NCBI RefSeq assembly: GCF_029836165.1
Contig: NZ_JAOEBG010000009.1
Location: 62,001 to 126,000, forward strand
Origin: Pseudomonas sp. GD04091
GTDB taxonomy: Bacteria; Pseudomonadota; Gammaproteobacteria; Pseudomonadales; Pseudomonadaceae
Direction of reading: 5' to 3'
DNA: 64,000 nt
In this document: positions 39,491-48,626 of the stretch, piece by piece
Numbering within the stretch: the first letter of the stretch is position 1
How the letters are laid out: each line of letters begins with the position of its first letter
Translations under genes and position numbers: made by a program
The notes under the pieces: generated by a model
What the model was told of the DNA's origin: nothing
Database searches by the model: none
Seen by the model: only the letters and a program-made list of their open reading frames with translations

Positions 39491-40482
39491 CACTGCACGC
39501 TGGCGTAGTGGCAGGGCCGGCCGCGGCGGAACACCAGGCGGCTGTAGCGCTCGTCGACGTTGCTGCGCCGCTCGAGGGTGACCACGCCACGGCGCTTGAT
39601 GGCCACCGAGTGCCAGGGCGTGCGCCACAGGTCGCTGGTGGGCACCAGGCGGATACCTATCTTGCTCGACACGGCCAGCTGCGGGTGGATCGACAGCCGC
39701 AGGCAATGCGGGTAGCGCGCCTGCAGCAAGGCGCTCCAGGCTTCGCTGCGCTGGATCACCCGCTGCGATGCGGGCTTGGCCACTTTCTTCACCGCGTTCA
39801 TGCTCATGCCGGCAAAGTCGGCCAGGCCAGCGTAGTCCTCCGACAGGAACCGGTGGATGCCGCAGTACATCAGCATCATGTGGTCCTCGGACTCGAAGCG
39901 TTGCTGCAACGCGCGCAGCGACTGCCCGTGCTCGATCATCAGTTCCTCGCGCATGGAGTCCAGGCAGCCCAGTTGCGGATAGGCGTCCTTGAGGTCGAAC
40001 AGGGTGAAGCTGCCGGGGTAGTGCTGGTCGGCATAACGCTGGATATCGTCGGTGTAGGCCTCGACATGGACGTCGGGTACACGCACCAGGTCGGAGAACA
40101 CATAGCCGTCGGAGCAGATGTGGATCACCGCGCCCGGTGCGTGCAGCGCGCGGACCTCTTCACAGAGCCTGTGCAGCTCATCGATGGCGTGGTGCTCGGC
40201 CAGGTCCGGCAGCGGGCCGAGGGTCTTCTGCCGGTTGGGTGATTTACCCGGGAAGGCCGGCAGCACCATTTCGATCGGCAGGCCTTGCTCGAGGGCGGCC
40301 AAGACCTTGGGCAGGTGCGGCGCGAGGGCGGCCTCGTCCAGCGCAGGGTCCTGCCCGGGGGCCAGGCTGCGGCGGCGGAACAGGCATTGAAGGATGGCGA
40401 GCGCGGTGTCGATGTGCGCAGCGGCATGGCGTTGGCGCAACGATGCGCCGCACGCCGAAAGCGCGAAGCTCGATTCGGTCAT
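39490..40482 (-). CDS. Isonitrile synthase of the PvcA/IsnA (DIT1) family
   Basis: A 330-residue stand-alone DIT1/PvcA protein. It has the block MVLPAFPGKSPNRQKTLGPL, then LPDLAEHHAI, then HICSDGYVFSDLVRV, plus a C-terminal region ending with TPWHSVAIKRRG. It is related to but clearly different from the N-terminal domain of the fused protein two genes downstream, so the operon has two isonitrile-forming domains. They may act on different amino acids or make a di-isonitrile; either is inference. ATG 40482 follows AAAGGA. First gene of the operon, with several dyads upstream. Confidence 0.9.
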   Translation of the reverse strand: MTESSFALSACGASLRQRHAAAHIDTALAILQCLFRRRSLAPGQDPALDEAALAPHLPKVLAALEQGLPIEMVLPAFPGKSPNRQKTLGPLPDLAEHHAIDELHRLCEEVRALHAPGAVIHICSDGYVFSDLVRVPDVHVEAYTDDIQRYADQHYPGSFTLFDLKDAYPQLGCLDSMREELMIEHGQSLRALQQRFESEDHMMLMYCGIHRFLSEDYAGLADFAGMSMNAVKKVAKPASQRVIQRSEAWSALLQARYPHCLRLSIHPQLAVSSKIGIRLVPTSDLWRTPWHSVAIKRRGVVTLERRSNVDERYSRLVFRRGRPCHYASVQ

Positions 40483-40510
40483 GGAACAGTCCTTTGTCTG
40501 AAGGGGTCTC

Positions 40511-40559
40511 GGCCAACCCTTGGCCGTCAGGTCGTCCTGACCTGGGGCGGATAAAATCC
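40511..40559. promoter_or_regulatory. Cluster of dyads upstream of the isonitrile operon
   Basis: Three inverted repeats follow one another between the first start codon and a candidate -35 TTGACA on the minus strand (near 40580): GGCCAA-CCC-TTGGCC (40511-40525), CAGGTC-GTCCT-GACCTG (40528-40544, overlapping GTCAGG-TCGT-CCTGAC) and GGAT-AAA-ATCC (40549-40559). They could be operators or 5'-leader hairpins. No Fur-type box was recognised. Confidence 0.5.
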
Positions 40560-40609
40560 TGCAAAGCCTATGGCCATGTCAACTGGCTGGCGATGAATTT
40601 TCCGCGCGC

Positions 40610-40640
40610 AAAAAAAACGCCCCGGCAAGCCGGGGCGTTT
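40610..40640 (-). terminator. Rho-independent terminator of the cyo operon
   Basis: Stem of 12 base pairs (ACGCCCCGGC/GCCGGGGCGT core) with loop AA or TT, followed on the minus strand by about eight T residues. It lies 18 bases beyond the cyoE stop. Confidence 0.95.
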
Positions 40641-40657
40641 CGTGATGCAGGTTTCGC

Positions 40658-41545
40658 TCAGCGTGCGTAGGTCATCAGCACATCGGCCGCGGTCTGGCTG
40701 TCCACCGACATCATCACGCTCAGGGCAGTGACGGTGAGGATGGAGAAGCCGAACACCTTGCGTGCCCACTTGCTGTCGTCCTCGGCCTTGTAGCCACCCC
40801 AGGCCATGTACAGCCAGTACAGGCCCATGGCAGCGGCCACGGCGAGGTAACCCAGGCCGGCGTAGCCGCCGAGGGTCAGCATCAGGGTCGCGAGGACGAA
40901 GGCCAGCACGTACAGCACGATCTGCTTCTTCGCCGCGAGGATACCGCGCGCCACCGGCAGAACCGGAATGTTGGCGGCGCTGTAGTCCTTGAAGCGGAAG
41001 ATCGCGATCGCGAAGCTGTGCGGCATCTGCCACAGGCTGAACATCACCAGCAGGGTCACTGCAGCGAGGTCGAAGCTGTTGCTCACGGCGCAGTAGCCGA
41101 TCACCGGAGGCATGGCACCGGACAGGCTGCCGACCAGGGTGCCGTGCACCGATTTGCGCTTCAGCCAGAGGCTGTAGAAACCGACGTAGACGATGAAGCC
41201 GACCAGTGCGCAGAACGCCGCCAACGGATTGGCCTGGACATACAGCAGGCTGAAGCCCGCCACCCCGAGCAGGGTGGCGTAGATCAGCGCGAAGGGCAGC
41301 GACATGCCGCCCTGGACCATGACGCGGTTCTTGGTGCGCTCCATCTTCTGGTCGATGTCGCGGTCGATGCAGTTGTTGAACACGCATCCGGACGCGACCA
41401 CCAGGGAAGTACCGATCACCACCGCCAGGAACAGGGCGAAATCCACATGGCCCTTCGAGGCAAGGAAGAAACCGCCTGCCACGGAAAGCACGTTACCGAA
41501 AATGATCCCCGGTTTGGTGATTTGGATAAGGTGCTTAACGGACAT
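40658..41545 (-). CDS. cyoE: Protoheme IX farnesyltransferase (heme O synthase) CyoE
   Basis: A 295-residue UbiA-type prenyltransferase of the inner membrane that adds a farnesyl group to heme b to make heme O for the Cyo oxidase. The first Asp-rich site is [19 protein letters not shown] (about residues 57-75). Eight or nine TM helices follow the usual pattern. It starts [18 protein letters not shown] and lies 11 bases after cyoD, last in cyoABCDE. Confidence 0.97.
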   Translation of the reverse strand: MSVKHLIQITKPGIIFGNVLSVAGGFFLASKGHVDFALFLAVVIGTSLVVASGCVFNNCIDRDIDQKMERTKNRVMVQGGMSLPFALIYATLLGVAGFSLLYVQANPLAAFCALVGFIVYVGFYSLWLKRKSVHGTLVGSLSGAMPPVIGYCAVSNSFDLAAVTLLVMFSLWQMPHSFAIAIFRFKDYSAANIPVLPVARGILAAKKQIVLYVLAFVLATLMLTLGGYAGLGYLAVAAAMGLYWLYMAWGGYKAEDDSKWARKVFGFSILTVTALSVMMSVDSQTAADVLMTYAR

Positions 41546-41556
41546 GCAGTCTTACC

Positions 41557-41889
41557 TCACTTGGCCATCATTTCGAAGTGGATGCTGAACATGATCCACA
41601 GCGACAGGCCGACCAGCAGTGCGATGACCAGCACGGTGAACAGGAACGTCGACACGTTGGAACGCTGCTCTTTCGAGCGGTCCATGTGCAGGAAGTACAC
41701 AAGGTGCACCACCACCTGGATGACGGCCATGGCCACCACGATCAGGACGGTCAGGTTCTTCGGCAGGCTCGGGTACATCACCAGGCCGAACGGGATCGCG
41801 GTCAGGATGATCGACAGGATGAAGCCGATCATGTACGACTTCACGCTACCGTGATTACCCTCGTGATGAGTGTCGTGTGCGCTAGCCAT
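41557..41889 (-). CDS. cyoD: Cytochrome o ubiquinol oxidase subunit IV CyoD
   Basis: A 110-residue small membrane subunit with three TM helices (about residues 17-38, 47-66 and 80-105) and a His-rich N terminus (AHDTHHEGNHG). It stabilises the CuB-heme o3 site and assembly of the oxidase. Its ATG overlaps the cyoC stop by one base (TAATG). Confidence 0.96.
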   Translation of the reverse strand: MASAHDTHHEGNHGSVKSYMIGFILSIILTAIPFGLVMYPSLPKNLTVLIVVAMAVIQVVVHLVYFLHMDRSKEQRSNVSTFLFTVLVIALLVGLSLWIMFSIHFEMMAK

Positions 41890-42512
41890 TACAGAACTCC
41901 CAGCAGGTAGACGACGGTGAACACGCAGATCCAGACCACGTCCAGGAAGTGCCAGAACAGGCTCAGGCAGCTCATGCGGGTCTTGGCGGTCGGCGTGATG
42001 CCGTGCTTGTTGATCTGGTACATCATGATCGCCATCCAGATCAGACCGGCGGTCACGTGCAGGCCGTGGGTACCGACCAGCGCGAAGAACGCCGACAGGA
42101 AGCCACTGCGCTGCGGGCCGTAGCCCTCGGCGATCAGGTGATGGAACTCGTAGATCTCCATCGCGATGAAGGCGGCGCCGAACACGAAGGTCACGGCCAG
42201 CCAGCCGAGTACACCGGCTTTCTTGCCGTCGAACATCTTCAGCATGGCGAAGCCGAAGGTGATCGAGGACAGCAGCAGGAACGCGGTTTCAACCAGCACG
42301 AAGTCGAGCTGGAAGATGTCATGACCCGACGGGCCGCCGGCGAAACCGCCGGACAGCACCGCGTAGGTGGCGAAGAGCGACGCAAACAGAATGCAGTCGG
42401 TCATCAGGTACAGCCAGAAACCGAGGACGGTCATCTGGCCCGAGTCGTGGTGGTGGTCATCGTGCGCATGGTCATGACCATGCGCGCCACCGTGGATTAC
42501 TTGACTGGACAT
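41889..42512 (-). CDS. cyoC: Cytochrome o ubiquinol oxidase subunit III CyoC
   Basis: A 207-residue heme-copper oxidase subunit III with five TM helices. The N terminus is very His-rich ([20 protein letters not shown]). The conserved [15 protein letters not shown] block lies near residue 145. It starts 3 bases after the cyoB stop and overlaps cyoD by one base. Confidence 0.97.
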   Translation of the reverse strand: MSSQVIHGGAHGHDHAHDDHHHDSGQMTVLGFWLYLMTDCILFASLFATYAVLSGGFAGGPSGHDIFQLDFVLVETAFLLLSSITFGFAMLKMFDGKKAGVLGWLAVTFVFGAAFIAMEIYEFHHLIAEGYGPQRSGFLSAFFALVGTHGLHVTAGLIWMAIMMYQINKHGITPTAKTRMSCLSLFWHFLDVVWICVFTVVYLLGVL

Positions 42513-42515
42513 TGA

Positions 42516-44534
42516 TTACACCCGTTCAAACGATTCGACACGTGCGCCAGCAGGCAGAGCACCTGCCTGGGCCAGCGCTTTCATGCGCTCGCCTTCGATG
42601 CGCGCCACTTCTTCGGCCGGAACCATGTAGCCCTGGTCGTCACGCGCGGCGTGGCGAACGAAGACAGCGATGGTTGCAACCAGGCTAGCGCCCACCAGCC
42701 ACCAGATGTGCCAGATGAAGGCGAAGCCGAACACGGTCAGCAACAGGCCCATGAACAGACCGGTGGAGGTGTTGCTCGGCATGTGGATCGCTTCGTACTT
42801 GGCAGGCGCCTTGTACGCGGCACCGGCTTGCTTGGCTTCGTGCCAGGCGTCCAGACCAACATGCTCAGGCATGTGGGCGAAGTTGTAGAACGGCGGTGGC
42901 GACGAAGTCGACCATTCCAGGGTACGGCCGCCCCATGGGTCGCCGGTGACGTCCATGTTGTCCTTGCGGTCGCGAACCGACACGTAGATCTGGATCAGCT
43001 GGCAGGCGATACCGAACAGGATCAGCACGGCGCCGACGACGGCAACGTACAGGTAGGGTTCCCACAGCGGGTTGTCGGAGTGGTTCAGACGACGGGTCAT
43101 GCCCATGAAGCCCAGGGCGTACAGCGGCATGAACGCTACGTAGAAGCCGGAGATCCAGAACCAGAAGGCAGCCTTGCCCCACTTCTCGTTCAGGGTGAAA
43201 CCGAAGGCTTTCGGGAACCAGAAGGCGAAGCCGGCGATGTAGCCGAATACCGCGCCACCGATGATCACGTTGTGGAAGTGGGCGATCACGAACAGGCTGT
43301 TGTGCAGAACGAAGTCGGCACCTGGAACAGCCAGCAGAACGCCGGTCATGCCACCGATGGAGAAGGTGACCATGAAGCCCAGGGTCCACATGATCGGCGC
43401 GGTGAAGCGCAGACGGCCCTGATAGATGGTGAACAGCCAGTTGAACAGCTTCACACCGGTCGGAATGGAGATCAGCATCGTCGCCAGGCCGAAGAAGGTG
43501 TTGACGCTGGCGCCGGCACCCATGGTGAAGAAGTGGTGCAGCCAGACCGCGAAGCCCAGGATGGCGATCGCGCCCGATGCGTAGATCATCGAGTGGTGAC
43601 CGAACAGGCGCTTGCCCGCGAAGGTCGAGGTGACTTCCGAGAACACGCCGAAGGCCGGCAGGATCAGGATGTAGACCTCAGGGTGACCCCACGCCCAGAA
43701 CAGGTTGACGTACATCATCGGGTTCCCACCAAGCTCGTTGGTGAAGATGTGGAAGTCCAGATAACGGTCAACGGTCAGCAGGGCGAGTGCGGCGGTCAGG
43801 ATCGGGAAGGAAGCGACGATCAGCACGTTGGCCCAGGTGCAGGTCCAGGTGAAGATCGGCATGTCCATCAGTTTCATGCCTGGGGCGCGCATCTTCATCA
43901 CGGTGACGAGGAAGTTCACGCCGGTAAGCGTCGTACCCAATCCGGATAGCTGTAGCGCCCAGATGTAGTAGTCGACACCCACCCCAGGGCTGTACTGGAT
44001 GCCCGCGAGCGGCGGATAGGCAACCCAGCCGGTCTTGGCGAATTCACCAACGCCCAGCGAGATGTTGACCAGCAGCACGCCTGCCAGCAGCAGGTAGAAG
44101 CTCAGGGAGTTCAGGAACGGGAAGGCAACGTCACGTGCACCGATCTGCAGAGGAACCGCGAGGTTCATCAGGCCGGTGAAGAACGGCATCGCCATGAAGA
44201 TGATCATGATCACACCGTGGGCGGTGAAGATCTGGTCATAGTGTTCAGGCGGCAGGTAGCCTTCGGAGCCACCGGTGGCGGCAGCCAGCTGGGTACGCAT
44301 CATGATGGCGTCGGCGAAGCCGCGCAGCAGCATGATCATAGCGACGATGATGTACATCACGCCGATTTTCTTGTGGTCGACCGTGGTCAGCCACTCGGTC
44401 CACAAGTAGGTCCACTTGCGGAAATAGGTGATGGCACCAACGACGGCGATACCACCGAGCGCGATCATGGCAAGCGTCACCATGACTATCGGCTCGTGAT
44501 AGGGTATCGCCTCCAGGCTTAATTTACCGAACAT
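42516..44534 (-). CDS. cyoB: Cytochrome o ubiquinol oxidase subunit I CyoB
   Basis: A 672-residue catalytic subunit of the proton-pumping bo3-type quinol oxidase, with about 15 TM helices. It carries the heme b/o3 and CuB ligands: [30 protein letters not shown] (CuB His and the cross-linked Tyr), LHHFFTMG and [12 protein letters not shown]. It reduces oxygen to water with ubiquinol electrons. It lies 3 bases after cyoA. Length is as in E. coli CyoB. Confidence 0.98.
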   Translation of the reverse strand: MFGKLSLEAIPYHEPIVMVTLAMIALGGIAVVGAITYFRKWTYLWTEWLTTVDHKKIGVMYIIVAMIMLLRGFADAIMMRTQLAAATGGSEGYLPPEHYDQIFTAHGVIMIIFMAMPFFTGLMNLAVPLQIGARDVAFPFLNSLSFYLLLAGVLLVNISLGVGEFAKTGWVAYPPLAGIQYSPGVGVDYYIWALQLSGLGTTLTGVNFLVTVMKMRAPGMKLMDMPIFTWTCTWANVLIVASFPILTAALALLTVDRYLDFHIFTNELGGNPMMYVNLFWAWGHPEVYILILPAFGVFSEVTSTFAGKRLFGHHSMIYASGAIAILGFAVWLHHFFTMGAGASVNTFFGLATMLISIPTGVKLFNWLFTIYQGRLRFTAPIMWTLGFMVTFSIGGMTGVLLAVPGADFVLHNSLFVIAHFHNVIIGGAVFGYIAGFAFWFPKAFGFTLNEKWGKAAFWFWISGFYVAFMPLYALGFMGMTRRLNHSDNPLWEPYLYVAVVGAVLILFGIACQLIQIYVSVRDRKDNMDVTGDPWGGRTLEWSTSSPPPFYNFAHMPEHVGLDAWHEAKQAGAAYKAPAKYEAIHMPSNTSTGLFMGLLLTVFGFAFIWHIWWLVGASLVATIAVFVRHAARDDQGYMVPAEEVARIEGERMKALAQAGALPAGARVESFERV

Positions 44535-44537
44535 CTC

Positions 44538-45482
44538 TTACTCCTCTGCACCGGCAGCTGGTTGCATACTCGATTCCACACCCTTGGTTGTGGCCAGATC
44601 TTTGCTGCCTGCTTCTTCGTGGTTCGGGCGACCGCGGTTCATGCCTTCGTACTTGTCGACGATGCGCTGGAACTGGTCGACCGGAGCCTCGCTGTACAGC
44701 TCGACCGGGTTGTTTTCGCTTGGTTTGGCCAAGGCTTCGTATTCGGCCTTGTCCAGTTTCTTCGGCGATGCCTTCACTTCAGCGACCCAAGCATCGAAGT
44801 CGGCTTGCGAAGTGGCGACAGCCTTGAATTTCATACCGGTGAAGCCGGCGCCGCTGTAGTTGGCGGAGATACCGTCGAACACACCGTTCTCGTTGGCGAT
44901 CAGGTGCAGTTTGGTGGTCATGCCAGCCATGGCGTAGATCTGGCCGCCCAGACCCGGGATGAAGAAAGAGTTCATCACGGCGTCGGAGGTGACACGGAAG
45001 TTGACCGGAGTGTTAGCCGGGAAGACGATCTTGTTGACCGTGGCGATGCCCTGCTCCGGGTAGATGAACAGCCACTTCCAGTCCAGCGCGACCACGTCGA
45101 TCTGCACCGGCTTCACATCGGAATCCAGTGGACGGTACGGGTCCAGCTTGTGGGTGGAGTGGTAGGTGAAGTAGCCCAGGGCGATGATGATCAGGATCGG
45201 GATGATCCACACCGCGGCCTCGATCTTGGTCGAGTGCGACCAGTCGGGGGTGTAGGTGGCGGCCTTGTTGGAAGCACGGTACTTCCAGGCGAACGCCAGG
45301 GTCATGATGATGACGGGCACGACCACCAGCAGCATCAGGCCGGTGGCGATCAGGATCAGGTTCTTCTGCTCAATGCCCACCTGGCCCTTCGGATCGAGCA
45401 GGGTCCAGTTGCACCCACTGAGTAAAAGCATGCCTAAAAAGGGCAATATGCCAAACAGTCTGGGGTAACGCTTTTTACTCAT
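44538..45482 (-). CDS. cyoA: Cytochrome o ubiquinol oxidase subunit II CyoA
   Basis: A 314-residue lipoprotein subunit. The signal sequence ends in the lipobox LLLSGC (Cys at about residue 24). Two TM helices follow (about residues 42-64 and 88-106), then a periplasmic cupredoxin-like domain lacking CuA ligands, as is usual for quinol oxidases. ATG 45482 is preceded by AGAGG. First gene of cyoABCDE. Confidence 0.97.
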   Translation of the reverse strand: MSKKRYPRLFGILPFLGMLLLSGCNWTLLDPKGQVGIEQKNLILIATGLMLLVVVPVIIMTLAFAWKYRASNKAATYTPDWSHSTKIEAAVWIIPILIIIALGYFTYHSTHKLDPYRPLDSDVKPVQIDVVALDWKWLFIYPEQGIATVNKIVFPANTPVNFRVTSDAVMNSFFIPGLGGQIYAMAGMTTKLHLIANENGVFDGISANYSGAGFTGMKFKAVATSQADFDAWVAEVKASPKKLDKAEYEALAKPSENNPVELYSEAPVDQFQRIVDKYEGMNRGRPNHEEAGSKDLATTKGVESSMQPAAGAEE

Positions 45483-46042
45483 CTCACGACCTCTAGATCA
45501 GCTTGCTTCAATGCAATTTGTGTTTTGGTAGCCAACACTTCGTCCTGCCAAGTGCGGCAATTCGCGCCCGTACTCGCCCCTGCCAGGGATCCGACTGCAG
45601 GATCTTGGCGCCAAGCGGGTTAGCGGTGCTTATGGTTTCGTAGGCAACAGGCCTGTACTTCAGACCAAGTCCATTTGGTGCGGGAAAACGCGGAGGGGTG
45701 TCCGCCCGGTATCGCCGTTGGGCGAAACTTGTCGAAGTCAGCAAATGGAAAGCGCTGCGGCTCCCATCAATCCTGCGACTCGCAAGCAGTGCCGAACGGA
45801 AATTGGGGGCGATTGTAGATAGGTCGCCCCACGATGACTATGACTTATTGAGCAACAGTCTTTTACAGAATGCGTAACAATGCCGCTCTAAAAATCAACT
45901 TCGCGACAGTTTGTCGCACCCCGCTTGATAGCCCCGCAGCCCTCGCCACGCAAGGGCTGGTGACTGATCTGGATCAACTGCGGGGAAAGATTTCCGGCTT
46001 ATCTCGCCGCGCAACAGACCTGGGTCAAACAGGGACTTTGGT
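45483..46042 (-). promoter_or_regulatory. Long upstream region of the cyo operon with candidate promoter and ANR-like box
   Basis: 560 bases without a convincing gene. On the minus strand TACAAT (45812-45817) is a good -10, giving a leader of about 320 bases. It lies inside the inverted repeat GGGGCGA-N11-TCGCCCC (45806-45830), which may be an operator. CTGAT-N4-ATCAA at 45964-45977 matches the ANR/FNR consensus TTGAT-N4-ATCAA at nine of ten positions, about 165 bases upstream of that start; Pseudomonas cyo is known to be ANR-controlled, but this site is distant. No strong -35 was seen. Confidence 0.5.
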
Positions 46043-46549
46043 CTAAGCACGGCGGCGGTTGCGGTAGATCCCCAGAGGGACCAGGATCGCCGTCAGCACG
46101 AACGCCACCAGGGCCCATTGAGCGAGGGACAGACCGAGGATCGGAGGGTACGGCGTGGAGCAGAAGCCGTCGACCTGGAACGCCAGCGGCCAGACCTTGG
46201 CCAACGGCAGGTCGTCGACGATGGGCTGGAGCGTGTCGATGCCGCAGCTGACCATCGGGTTGGCGAGTATATACACATGGTTGCCGGCTGCAACGATCCC
46301 ACCGATGGCGCTGAGCACCACCAGTGCTTCGAACAGGGTCAAGCTGCGCCGCCCAGGCATCGCGGCGGCAAGGAAGGCAAATACGGCGATAAACAGCAGG
46401 GCATAACGTTGCAGGATACACAGCGGGCAAGGCGCCTCGCCCAGCACTACCTGCATGTACAACGCACCGCCGATCAGGGCGAGGCAGATCACCCCCAGCA
46501 GCACCAGAAAGCGCCGTTCCCGATTCAGGCGCGATGTTTGTTCGTTCAT
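46043..46549 (-). CDS. dsbB: Disulfide bond formation protein DsbB
   Basis: A 168-residue inner-membrane thiol oxidase that reoxidises DsbA and passes electrons to ubiquinone. Four TM helices are visible. The two periplasmic Cys pairs are CPLC (about residues 41-44) and the pair in VSCGIDTL and GFCSTPYP. ATG 46549 follows AGGAA; the 13-codon upstream extension has no RBS. It precedes the cyo operon on the same strand, but a 560-base gap suggests separate control. Confidence 0.93.
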   Translation of the reverse strand: MNEQTSRLNRERRFLVLLGVICLALIGGALYMQVVLGEAPCPLCILQRYALLFIAVFAFLAAAMPGRRSLTLFEALVVLSAIGGIVAAGNHVYILANPMVSCGIDTLQPIVDDLPLAKVWPLAFQVDGFCSTPYPPILGLSLAQWALVAFVLTAILVPLGIYRNRRRA

Positions 46550-46938
46550 TGCCGATTCCTTCGATGGATAGGGGGCAGCGTGGTCCACTTGCCTGGCGCT
46601 AGTCTACACGCAGGGGGGGACCGCCAGCGTATCGAGGAAGCGGCGAGACAACACTGCGCGGGCTATCCGGAGTGGGCTTCAGACCGGCTGCAATGACGTC
46701 GGTTCAACGTTGGCCGGTAAAAAAGCGGCTGCCCGGGTGCCAGGCAAGGGCGAGCCCCTCGACACCGGGGAGTGAAGGATACAGTGATTAAAGGAGGATT
46801 AAAGGTGAAAGATGGCCGGTGCGATTCATCTTTCCTTATATATAGGTTGCCTGGGCCTACCTCGTCGCCGCGATGGTGGCGCCTTGGACTTGGCAGTGAA
46901 AAGACCCGTGGAGGGAGGGTATGTACGCTGAGTCGAAG
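46550..46938. other. Intergenic region with an isolated hairpin, no convincing gene
   Basis: About 390 bases between dsbB and the LuxR-type box. It contains the repeat ATTAAAGGAGGATTAAAGG (46788-46806) followed by an inverted repeat GAAAGATG-N12-CATCTTTC (46807-46834) and an AT-rich TTATATATAGG. Open frames on both strands here have no RBS-start pair with credible protein content. A small RNA or an old leader is possible. Confidence 0.4.
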
Positions 46939-46985
46939 ACCTAGCATTTCTATCAGTTTCGGCCCTTTTTCGTACGCCTCATACT
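46939..46985 (+). promoter_or_regulatory. LuxR-type box (site C) and -10 of the 50-residue peptide gene
   Basis: ACCTAGCATTTCTATCAGTT (46939-46958) fits NNCT-N12-AGNN; the left half is identical to that of the 55.2-kb site and the right half is weaker. CATACT (46980-46985) follows after 21 bases, so transcription would start near 46992 with the box centred about -43, the activating position of LuxR proteins. The ORF start is 27 bases further. Confidence 0.55.
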
Positions 46986-47018
46986 CCTCGCGACATTCCC
47001 CCCGCAACAGGAGCGATC

Positions 47019-47171
47019 ATGAGCACCCAATCTGCCAATCCGCCCACCAAGAAGCAGCGTTCGCAAGCCACTGCCTCCAAGGCCAGCGCGATTTCCAAGC
47101 CGTTACTGTTCAAGATAAAAAGCCAGCTGGTACTGCCAGCACCTGAAGTGCTGGAGGCGCAGCCGGGGTAA
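47019..47171 (+). CDS. Small peptide gene (50 residues), unknown function, probably LuxR-box controlled
   Basis: The ATG is preceded by AGGAG at six bases. The peptide starts MSTQSANPPTKKQRSQATAS, is basic in the first half (several Lys and Arg) and has a short hydrophobic stretch KPLLFKIKSQLVL before an acidic end. There is no signal peptide or recognisable domain. The evidence that it is real is the strong RBS together with a promoter-like region and LuxR-type box at the right distance upstream. It could be a signal-related peptide, a small toxin or regulator; nothing in the sequence decides this. Confidence 0.55.
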   Translation: MSTQSANPPTKKQRSQATASKASAISKPLLFKIKSQLVLPAPEVLEAQPG

Positions 47172-47343
47172 CCTGCGCGCGCCCCCTTGGCCCCGTCTTT
47201 GAAGGCAGCAGCACTACCACGCATCGAGCCTCGTCAATCGAAGTTGGCGTACGTCATGCGTTAACGAGGCCGACGGCGACTTTCAGGTTCTGGCCTGGCC
47301 TAATTGCCAGCGAGCCGGCGATCAGGCCAGAACGATCAGTACA

Positions 47344-48522
47344 TCATTGCAAAGCTGCAGCGGGCCCGAAGAACTCATAACGGCTCTGCTGCTCCGGCAC
47401 GCCCAAGCCTTTGAGATGGCGCTTGATCGCCACCATGAAGCCCTTGGGCCCAAGGAAGTACGCATCCACGTCACGCTCGCCCGGCATCCACTCTCCCAGC
47501 AGGTCCTGGGTCAACAGCCCCACCGCATGGGCAGCACGCGAACCGTCATCCTCGGCGTAGCAATAGAAGCGCTTGAGCTGCGGATGACGCTCGGCCAGCG
47601 CATCGATCCAGCCGCGGAACGCATGCACCGAACCGTTACGCGCACAATGGATGAAGTGCACCGGACGCTGGCTCTGAAGGGCTGCCTCGAGCATGGCCAA
47701 GGTCGGGGTGATACCGACGCCGCCACTGATCAGCACCAGCGGCTTGTCGCTGGCGGCCAGGGTGAAGTCGCCGGACGGCGGGAACAGCTGCAAGGTATCG
47801 CCGACCATCAAGCCATCATGCAGGTAGTTCGAGACCTTGCCGCCCGCTTCGCGCTTGACGCTGATGCGGTACTGCTGGCCATCGCACAGGGCCGACAGCG
47901 AGTAATTGCGGCGCTGTTCCTGGCCATCGATGTCCAGCTTCAGGCCGATGTACTGGCCCGGTTCGGCCTTGAGCACCGGCTTGCCGTCGACCGGGGCGAA
48001 ATAGAACGAGACGATCTCGCTGCTCTCCTGCTCGCGGCGCGCCAGGCGGAACTCGCGGGCGCCGCGCCAGCCACCGACGGCTTCTTCCTTCTGCTGGTAC
48101 AGGTTCTCTTCGGCGCCGATGAGGATATCAGCCAGCTGGCCATAGGCAGCGGCCCAGGCGGCGATCACCTCAGGCGTGGCGATGTCCTTGCCCAGCACTT
48201 CCTCGATGGCACGCAACAGGCAACTGCCGACGATCGGGTAGTGCTCGGGGAGAATCTGCAGGGCCACATGCTTGTTGATGATCTGCCCGACCAGGCCGCC
48301 GAGCCGCTCCAGCTGGTCGATGTGACGGGCGTACATCAGCACGCCGTTGGCCAGGGCGCGTGGCTGGTCGCCGCTGGCCTGGTGGGCCTGGTTGAACAGC
48401 GGGCGTACCTCTGGATACTCGCTGAGCATCATCCTGTAGAAGTGAGTGGTCAACGTTTCACCACCGGTTTCCAGCAGGGGGACGGTGGCCTTGATGATTG
48501 CACGTTGTTCGGCATTGAGCAT
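47344..48522 (-). CDS. hmp: Flavohemoglobin / nitric oxide dioxygenase Hmp
   Basis: A 392-residue NO-detoxifying enzyme that turns NO and oxygen into nitrate with NAD(P)H. The globin domain (about residues 1-138) has the proximal His in LPEHYPIVG. The FAD domain has RRNYSLSAL, and the NAD domain has GGVGITPTLAMLE near residue 266. ATG 48522 follows AGGAG; the TTG two codons earlier is unlikely. A sigma-54 promoter and three NorR-type sites lie upstream, and norR itself is encoded 2.3 kb away, separated by the 604-residue repeat-protein gene. Confidence 0.97.
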   Translation of the reverse strand: MLNAEQRAIIKATVPLLETGGETLTTHFYRMMLSEYPEVRPLFNQAHQASGDQPRALANGVLMYARHIDQLERLGGLVGQIINKHVALQILPEHYPIVGSCLLRAIEEVLGKDIATPEVIAAWAAAYGQLADILIGAEENLYQQKEEAVGGWRGAREFRLARREQESSEIVSFYFAPVDGKPVLKAEPGQYIGLKLDIDGQEQRRNYSLSALCDGQQYRISVKREAGGKVSNYLHDGLMVGDTLQLFPPSGDFTLAASDKPLVLISGGVGITPTLAMLEAALQSQRPVHFIHCARNGSVHAFRGWIDALAERHPQLKRFYCYAEDDGSRAAHAVGLLTQDLLGEWMPGERDVDAYFLGPKGFMVAIKRHLKGLGVPEQQSRYEFFGPAAALQ

Positions 48523-48570
48523 TTGCAACGACTCCTGAGCCTGAGGCTTCGAATAGTTGCCTTTGCTAAC

Positions 48571-48585
48571 CCAATAACCGTGCCA
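48571..48585 (-). promoter_or_regulatory. Sigma-54 promoter of hmp
   Basis: TGGCAC-N5-TTGG on the minus strand, one base off the -24/-12 consensus TGGCAC-N5-TTGC, about 50 bases upstream of the hmp ATG. It fits control by the sigma-54 activator NorR. Confidence 0.8.
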
Positions 48586-48626
48586 GAATTTAATTTATTA
48601 TAAATCAAATAGTTATAAATTTAGGA

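Noticed and set aside
40483..40660. A Fur box before the isonitrile operon (expected if it were a siderophore-type cluster)
   Set aside because: No 19-base GATAATGATAATCATTATC-like sequence was found.
45508..45744. 78-codon minus-strand open frame upstream of cyoA
   Set aside because: No RBS, no recognisable content and amino acid usage unlike real proteins; it lies in the cyo leader.
46939..46958. Site C as chance match
   Set aside because: The right half is weak, and on its own I would not report it. It was kept because its left half is identical to the perfect site, the -10 lies at the same distance, and a well-formed small ORF follows.
46663..47146. Two open frames (114 and 124 codons) between dsbB and hmp
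   Set aside because: They run across the LuxR-type box and the small peptide gene in other frames. No credible protein features or conserved-looking content.
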